IMG/VR virus record: IMGVR_UViG_3300031576_000124
Coordinates: 1-42,609 of that record
DNA: 42,609 nucleotides
Source: a virus
Reading direction: 5' to 3' (one strand)
Shown here: positions 38,173 to 42,609 of the stretch, piece after piece
Numbering within the stretch: position 1 is the stretch's first letter
How the letters are laid out: every line of letters begins with the position of its first letter
The notes under the pieces: generated by a model
The model's input: the letters and a program-made list of their open reading frames with translations, nothing else
What the model was told of the DNA's origin: nothing
The model's database searches: none
Translations under genes and position numbers: made by a program

Positions 38173-39940
38173 CGGACGCCACCCACGCGGTCGGTGCCTG
38201 ATTCTGCCCTGCCCGCGCTCGAGAGAGAGCCATGAGCATTGCCACGATCCCGTCGATCCGACGCGTCCGCTCCGACTTGTCCGGCTTGATGTTCTCTGCC
38301 GGGTCGATCTTCGCCGCGACGTTCGAGAACTGCCACCGGAGCACCGGGTGGCCGCTGTGGAGGATCAGCGGCGCCGGCGCCCCCCCTGGGCTCGTGTGGC
38401 AGATCAAAGTCTCTGCGTCCTTCATCGCCGGCGACATGGACTTGTACCCCTGGCCGAAGCGCACGGCCTCAAGGCCGATCTGCTCGCAGCGATTCGTGAG
38501 GTACATCGACGCCCAGAGGTCGAACACGACCTCGCGGATCTGGTACCGCTCCTGGCACTCGAGGATCCGGGCCCAGATCGCGTCGTAGTCGGCGGTCTCC
38601 CCAGGAGTCGCCGTCACGAGGCCATCCCGAACCCACGCCTCGAGGTGCTCGCGTTCCTTCGGCCCGCGGATCTCGTGGTCGGAGATCGTCTCCAGCGGGA
38701 CGAAGATCCACGGCCACACGGCGTACTTCCCATCGTCCAGCGGCCACACGCCGACCACAGCCGTAGTGTCGCGCGTCGACGCCAGATCGACGCCGAGGTA
38801 GCACGGGCGCCCTCGCATGGCCTCCGGGTTCACCGTGCCCGCGCACAGGTCCCACTTCTCGACGGGGAGCCATGCGGTATCGCCCGAGGTCCAGAAGTTC
38901 ACCCGCTTCCGGAGGAACTCGTTCCGCCGCGCGGAATTCTGCTCGGCCTTCTTCGCCTGGGCTCGGAGGTCGTGGAGGAATACGCTCACGCCAAGGTTCG
39001 GATTCGCCTTCGGCCACACGCGTTCGTCGAACGGGTCGTCGCTCTCGTCGAGCTGGCAGATGAACGCGAAGAGGGTGTCGTCCTCGTACACGCCGTGGAG
39101 GACCTTGATCGCATCGTCCTCGACCTGGCCGCAGACTCCGCTGCGGTCCTTGCCGGCCGTCGTGATCCCGAGGCGCAGGGGCTCGCGGCGAGCGCCCATC
39201 CCGGAGCCAAGGACGTCCCACACGCCGCCCGTCGGGTGCGCGTGCAGCTCGTCGACGACCACGCAGTACGGGCCGAGGCCGTCGAGAGTGTCCGAGTCGG
39301 CCGAGACCGCGCGGAAGAAGCTGTCGGTCTCGGACAGCGCGATGTTGTATCGGCCGCCGGCGGTAGGCTTCCTCGGGAGGTCGAGGCGCTTCCGGAGCTC
39401 GGGGGACTTCCGCGCCATCCAGTAGCCGGCCCGCCAGCAAATCGCCGCCTGGTCCTTCGTCGTCGCAGCCGAGTAGATTTCCGCGCCGGCCTCGAGCACC
39501 GGCCGCTTCGTTCGTGGATTCTGCGACGCCCCGCCGGTCAGCAGCATCACGAGCGCGATCGCCGCCGCGAGTTCGCTCTTCCCCTGTTTTCGAGCCATCG
39601 TCACGTACGCATCCCGCACGGCACGGATCCACCGGCCATCGATACACCGCTCCCACCCGAAGATCGAAGCGACAACGAACGCCTGCCAACCCTCGAGGAG
39701 AAACGGCTTCCCAGATCGCTCTCCCTTGGAGAATCGCAGGTTATGCTCGATCCACCAGCACGCGCGCAGCCCGCGATGCCGGTTGAACCGGAGACCTCGA
39801 GCGGGGCCATCGCGCAGAAGCCTCCCGTGCCGCTCGACCGCGAGACGTTCGTAGCGGCCGCAGATGCGCGACCCATCGAGGGTGGACGACATATAGGCGT
39901 CGAGAACACGCTCAAGCTCCTGCGGTGCCCGTGGGCTCAT
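38165..39940 (-). CDS. terL: Terminase large subunit
   Basis: 591 residues. ATPase domain: 'AYVTMARKQGKSELAA' with Walker A (115-123) and 'CVVVDELHAH' with Walker B (226-234). Nuclease domain: 'YLGVDLASTRDTTAVVGVW' (Asp385) and a C-terminal 'RRIDGIVAMLMAL' with another acidic residue. This is the Terminase_1/HK97-type motor that packages and cuts concatemeric DNA. The start at 39940 overlaps the small subunit gene by 29 bases. Confidence 0.95.
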   Translation of the reverse strand: MSPRAPQELERVLDAYMSSTLDGSRICGRYERLAVERHGRLLRDGPARGLRFNRHRGLRACWWIEHNLRFSKGERSGKPFLLEGWQAFVVASIFGWERCIDGRWIRAVRDAYVTMARKQGKSELAAAIALVMLLTGGASQNPRTKRPVLEAGAEIYSAATTKDQAAICWRAGYWMARKSPELRKRLDLPRKPTAGGRYNIALSETDSFFRAVSADSDTLDGLGPYCVVVDELHAHPTGGVWDVLGSGMGARREPLRLGITTAGKDRSGVCGQVEDDAIKVLHGVYEDDTLFAFICQLDESDDPFDERVWPKANPNLGVSVFLHDLRAQAKKAEQNSARRNEFLRKRVNFWTSGDTAWLPVEKWDLCAGTVNPEAMRGRPCYLGVDLASTRDTTAVVGVWPLDDGKYAVWPWIFVPLETISDHEIRGPKEREHLEAWVRDGLVTATPGETADYDAIWARILECQERYQIREVVFDLWASMYLTNRCEQIGLEAVRFGQGYKSMSPAMKDAETLICHTSPGGAPAPLILHSGHPVLRWQFSNVAAKIDPAENIKPDKSERTRRIDGIVAMLMALSRARAGQNQAPTAWVASVG

Positions 39941-40565
39941 CGTCCAGCTCGGGGGGATAGTCGCCGACGATCTGGTGCTCGCCGGACGCTCGGATCTCGC
40001 CAGTCGACCGCAGTCGAGCGAGCGCCGCCGGGGTCATCCCGAACTCGCCGGCGAAGTCCCGCAGCCGCCGCGCCGCAGCGTTCGCGGTGATGACCGCGGG
40101 GTTCCGGATCCATGTGCCGTCCTTGCCGGGAACGTCCCGCCCGGAATGCCCGACGATCCGGCGGGCGATCACGACCGCGGACGCATGGGCCTCGACGGCT
40201 TCTTGCGGGCCAGCGGGCGCTGGAGCGGCGAGGATTCGACGCGCCTCACGGAGCTCGAACGCGATCGCCCGCTCAGCGTCGGAGAGCTCGCCGACGGCCT
40301 GGGCGTACCCCGCGAGGACGTCGCGATCGAGCCTCGAGATGTCGCCACGCTGGCGGAGGCCGCGAGCTACCCGTCGGAAGACCGCCTTCGCGTTCCGCGC
40401 GAGGTACGCCGGCGGCGAGAGCGCGATGGCTACCCGGTTCGCACGTGTCTCCTGTTTCGCCTGCTCGCGGTTGCCATGGCGGTCAGGACGGAACGTCCCC
40501 CCGACGAGGTGTATGTGACGGGGCTTGCGGTTGTGGCCGCCCGAGCGGCCCTTCTTACCGGCCAT
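39912..40565 (-). CDS. terS: Terminase small subunit, P27 family
   Basis: 217 residues. Basic Gly-rich start ('GKKGRSGGHNRKPRHIHLVGGTFRPDRHG'), 'PPAYLARNAKAVFRRVARGLRQRGDISRLDRDVLAGYAQAVGELSDAE' and 'NPAVITANAAARRLRDFAGEFGMTPAALARL' are the full P27-family pattern. It recognises phage DNA for packaging and guides the large subunit. The central Ala/Pro-rich 'RRILAAPAPAGPQ' is an insert relative to short members. Confidence 0.9.
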   Translation of the reverse strand: MAGKKGRSGGHNRKPRHIHLVGGTFRPDRHGNREQAKQETRANRVAIALSPPAYLARNAKAVFRRVARGLRQRGDISRLDRDVLAGYAQAVGELSDAERAIAFELREARRILAAPAPAGPQEAVEAHASAVVIARRIVGHSGRDVPGKDGTWIRNPAVITANAAARRLRDFAGEFGMTPAALARLRSTGEIRASGEHQIVGDYPPELDDEPTGTAGA

Positions 40566-40669
40566 CTACAGGGCCCCCCAAGGCGTCAATTTGCCGCCGG
40601 GGTGTGCGCGGTGGGGCTGCACCGGTCTCCATGGGATCTCCCGAACTTTCGATCCCCCCCCGCCTCGAC

Positions 40670-41014
40670 TCAGCGTGGCACGCGTTCATCCACCTGCTTC
40701 TCCGCGTTGTGACACGACGCGCAGAGCCGCTGCAGGTTCGGCCTCGCATCGGTCCCGCCTGCTCGCTTCGGCGTGATGTGGTCGACGTGATCGCTCGAGG
40801 ATCCGGCGCGTCGACAGCGACGGCACCACAGCTCCTCGGCGAGGACCTGAGCGCGTAATCCGCGCCAGTGTGCGCCATACCCACGAGCCGCCGCAGTCCC
40901 CCGTTCCGCATCGAATCGCTTCTGTTCGGCCGAGGCGTGCGGCGGACAGAACCGTTCGCGCGTGAGGCTCGCGCAGCCTGGTGAATTGCATGGGTGCGGG
41001 GGCCTAGTTGGCAT
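40670..41014 (-). CDS. HNH endonuclease
   Basis: 114 residues. C-R-R-C (64-67) and C-A-S-C-H (98-102) hold the structural zinc; 'DHVDHITPKRAGG' (75-87) carries the H-x-D/H metal-site residues, with Asn93 and His102 completing the HNH motif. Two extra cysteines near the N-terminus ('NSPGCAS...RFCPPH') may bind zinc. HNH proteins next to the terminase take part in cos cleavage and packaging in HK97-like phages, so cohesive-end packaging is likely. Confidence 0.9.
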   Translation of the reverse strand: MPTRPPHPCNSPGCASLTRERFCPPHASAEQKRFDAERGTAAARGYGAHWRGLRAQVLAEELWCRRCRRAGSSSDHVDHITPKRAGGTDARPNLQRLCASCHNAEKQVDERVPR

Positions 41015-41048
41015 TCGCTTTCCACGCCAACAGGAATAGCACGGGTTT

Positions 41049-41285
41049 TCAGGGAGCCTCGGGAACCTGTTTCACGCGTGAAACAGAATGGGACGCGATT
41101 CTGCGGGCCAGACGGAGCCTTCGCAGGCCCACGAGAAGGGACCTCTCGAACGCCTTCCGCTCCTGCTCCGTGCAATGCGAAACCAAGCGCCAGACGGCGA
41201 TTCTGCAGGGGTAGCAGGCTCGACTTCGAGGGCCAGACTCCCTGGTTCGACAGCACACGCAGAGACGGCGGTGGACGGAGCTCAT
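41049..41285 (-). CDS. Small Cys-rich protein
   Basis: 78 residues. C-V-C-C (near 9-12) and C-Y-P-C (near 24-27) give a compact zinc-knuckle pattern, followed by a basic helical tail ('ERSLLVGLRRLRLARRIASHSVSRVK'). It begins 9 bases after the nuclease-fold gene and ends 34 bases before the HNH gene. It may bind nucleic acid; no family is recognised. Confidence 0.6.
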   Translation of the reverse strand: MSSVHRRLCVCCRTRESGPRSRACYPCRIAVWRLVSHCTEQERKAFERSLLVGLRRLRLARRIASHSVSRVKQVPEAP

Positions 41286-41294
41286 CCGGAATTT

Positions 41295-41714
41295 TCACGC
41301 GAGGGGCTTGACAAGATCCGCGGGTTGGTGTTCAGCCGAGAGTTCCAGGAAACAGATCAGCCCCGCGTGAGCGTGGGCTCGAGTCCGCCTCAGCGCCCAG
41401 AGCTTGCGCTTCCCACGCTCGCCACGCAGGGCCCAGGACCAGACTTCGAATCGCCTCGACGCACACGCCAGGAGCTTCCCGAGTCGCGGCTCTGCAAGGC
41501 ACTTGTGCGCGTGAGCAGCGAGAGTCGACGCGGGGCAGGCCTGCACGTACAGCGTGTGGTCCGCGGCGATCGCCTCGATGTCGGCGAGGCCGAACAGGTC
41601 TTGCCGAATCCCGTGGGGCCCGGCGTACTTGAGAAACCGCTCGACGACCTGTGCCTCGTAGCCGAGTTCACGCAGGACCTGCAGCGAGCGTGCGGTTGGG
41701 CTCGTGCTGCTCAC
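41295..41714 (-). CDS. Phage nuclease-fold-like protein
   Basis: 139 residues from the GTG at 41714, which overlaps the previous stop as GTGA. 'SLQVLRELGYEAQVVERFLKYAGPHGIRQDLFGLADIEAIAADHTLYVQACPASTLAAHAHKCL...FEVWSWAL' matches a phage family with a restriction-endonuclease-like core: Asp in 'RQDLFG', and a strand 'LYVQA' where Gln replaces the usual Glu. The variant site leaves open whether it cuts DNA or only binds it. It follows a second nuclease-fold domain encoded by the preceding gene. Confidence 0.65.
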   Translation of the reverse strand: MSSTSPTARSLQVLRELGYEAQVVERFLKYAGPHGIRQDLFGLADIEAIAADHTLYVQACPASTLAAHAHKCLAEPRLGKLLACASRRFEVWSWALRGERGKRKLWALRRTRAHAHAGLICFLELSAEHQPADLVKPLA

Positions 41715-42609
41715 TTGGCCGGCTCCGGCTCGAGCTTCGGCTGACGGGCGGTCGGTGGCGTACCGCCCCGCAAGTAGTCGAGCCAACCCTCGGCGCGCCA
41801 GTGGTCCTCGGTGCGAGCGAGGCAGTCCTCGAGGTCGAGGCCGAGGGCTCTGTAGGAGTCGGCGAGTTCGGTGCGTCGTAGGACGGCCCGGGTCTGACGG
41901 TCGAGACCATCGTTCCCCGAGTTCATGGTCGACCGGTCCCAGAGGCGGTTCAGGTCCGGGGCGACGTCGGTTCTGGTGGTTCTCAGATCTCGCTGCGGAG
42001 GCCGAAGTGGCTGTGGTGCGGCGAGGCAAAGCACGAGCGTCCCATCGATCATGCGGTCGTTGCCGTTACGTCTGAGCACGACAGCGCGATCCCCATCGAA
42101 CGTCTTGAGCTTCATCAACGACTTCACACGTGGCTCTAGATAGTCCAGCTCAATCGCGATTCTGTGTGGAGCCGTCACGACGAGATCAATGCGTCCAGAC
42201 TTCCCATCGCCGCGGTCCGGAACTTCGAACTCTCGTTCAACCGACCAGCCAAGGGCCAGGAGCTGACGCTCGACGGACTTATGCATCTCCGTGGAATCTC
42301 CGAATGGTCCTGGGAGACGGCGGACCACCCTCCGGAGATCTTCCAGTCCCGGAGAGAGGGTTCCGCGGGGTTGCCTTTCCCCGTGCGCGCTGACGGGCGA
42401 AAGTGCGACTGACGTGGTTTCCTCGCGCGCGCGAGGGGTTCTCCCTCCCGTACTCCCGACCTCCCGGAGAGCATTGCGCTGCGCATTGCGCTGCGCATTG
42501 CGCTGCGCATTGCGCTGCGCATTATCTATTGATAGTGCGCGAGTTAGTGATGTTGTGTTTTTAGAGGTTTGAGGTGTTTCGTCTTTAGAAGAAGCCCACC
42601 GCTGTGTAG
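41711..42609 (-). CDS. Replisome-organiser/nuclease-fold fusion, 3' part
   Basis: Continuation of the gene that starts at 461; bases 42483-42609 duplicate 1-127. After four NAQR units the frame runs through a Pro/Gly/Arg-rich linker. From MHKSVERQLLALGW (codon at 42286) it enters a domain with 'GRIDLVV' and 'IAIELD', spaced like the acidic motifs of PD-(D/E)XK restriction-endonuclease-fold domains, then 'PRVKSLMKL'. The last ~70 residues are charged and unrecognised. Starts at 42328 (GTG) or 42286 (ATG, weak Shine-Dalgarno) are possible for a separate shorter protein, but the frame is open through the whole upstream region, and I favour one fusion protein. The stop overlaps the next gene as GTGA. 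Confidence 0.7.
   Translation of the reverse strand, partial: TQRWASSKDETPQTSKNTTSLTRALSIDNAQRNAQRNAQRNAQRNALREVGSTGGRTPRAREETTSVALSPVSAHGERQPRGTLSPGLEDLRRVVRRLPGPFGDSTEMHKSVERQLLALGWSVEREFEVPDRGDGKSGRIDLVVTAPHRIAIELDYLEPRVKSLMKLKTFDGDRAVVLRRNGNDRMIDGTLVLCLAAPQPLRPPQRDLRTTRTDVAPDLNRLWDRSTMNSGNDGLDRQTRAVLRRTELADSYRALGLDLEDCLARTEDHWRAEGWLDYLRGGTPPTARQPKLEPEPAK
42471..42523. repeat. 12-bp coding tandem repeat (NAQR array), candidate iterons
   Basis: Four perfect copies of GCATTGCGCTGC (42471-42518) plus GCATT. Three of the copies recur at 1-36 through the terminal overlap. On the minus strand each unit encodes Asn-Ala-Gln-Arg in the replication-gene frame, so changes in copy number keep the frame. 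The array lies beside an AT-rich stretch and an inverted repeat inside a replication gene, an arrangement like the iterons within lambda gene O. Confidence 0.85.
42483..42609. repeat. Right copy of the 127-bp terminal direct repeat
   Basis: Exact duplicate of bases 1-127. One copy should be dropped when the sequence is circularised. The tandem repeat at the join could be collapsed, so the true number of 12-bp units is uncertain. Confidence 0.9.

Noticed and set aside
42175-42522. Minus-strand 115-aa frame beginning with MRSA repeats
   Set aside because: It reads the 12-bp array in a different frame from the NAQR frame, which is open over ~1.2 kb and carries recognisable domains.
42471-42523. 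CRISPR array
   Set aside because: The 12-bp units are contiguous without spacers and are part of a reading frame.

Overview
The window is one GC-rich, tailed-phage genome of the siphovirus type. It was assembled as a closed circle: bases 1-127 and 42483-42609 are identical, so the unit length is 42,482 bp. It carries a complete head-tail set: P27-type small terminase, large terminase, HK97-type portal, S49 protease, HK97-fold major capsid protein, head-tail connectors, tail tube, frameshifted tail chaperone, tape measure, hub and fibre. A 5' half of tRNA-Ser(UGA) next to a tyrosine-recombinase remnant indicates temperate ancestry. The host cannot be named. An M23 endolysin, Sec-type signal peptides and short membrane-anchored lysis-type proteins fit a Gram-negative-like, high-GC host, but this is inference.

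Layout. Almost every gene lies on the minus strand, and most neighbours overlap by ATGA, GTGA, TAATG or TGATG, so the genome reads as long translationally coupled operons. Reading along the minus strand from about 10.83 kb: an operator-rich divergent control region (10721-10833) drives an early operon. It encodes a small ribbon-helix-helix-like protein, an HTH protein, a ParB-like protein, an excisionase-like HTH, a J-domain protein, a YqaJ-type exonuclease, a putative annealing protein and an SbcC/Rad50-like ATPase with zinc hook. These are followed by a 12-bp-repeat gene and a run of small accessory genes.

The early operon then crosses the contig ends. A gene starting at a TTG codon (461) reads through position 1, re-enters at 42482 and stops at 41711. 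It joins an HTH replication domain, an (NAQR)n tandem repeat and a restriction-endonuclease-like domain. The repeat, an inverted repeat and AT-rich DNA inside it are a candidate origin. Next come a second nuclease-fold protein, a zinc-finger protein and HNH endonuclease, then packaging and head genes (41.0-33.2 kb), connectors and tail (33.1-22.9 kb).

From 22.9 to 14.6 kb lies an unusual cassette of proteins with signal peptides or membrane anchors: a 1391-aa beta-helix fibre, a Cys-rich pair, a 758-aa protein joining a Fis-like HTH to a membrane segment and a beta-helix, and a 163-aa secreted protein. Small membrane proteins, an M23 endolysin, a holin candidate and two more small genes close the late operon at 11.94 kb. 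The only plus-strand content is the decayed integrase and the attP region (10.8-11.8 kb).
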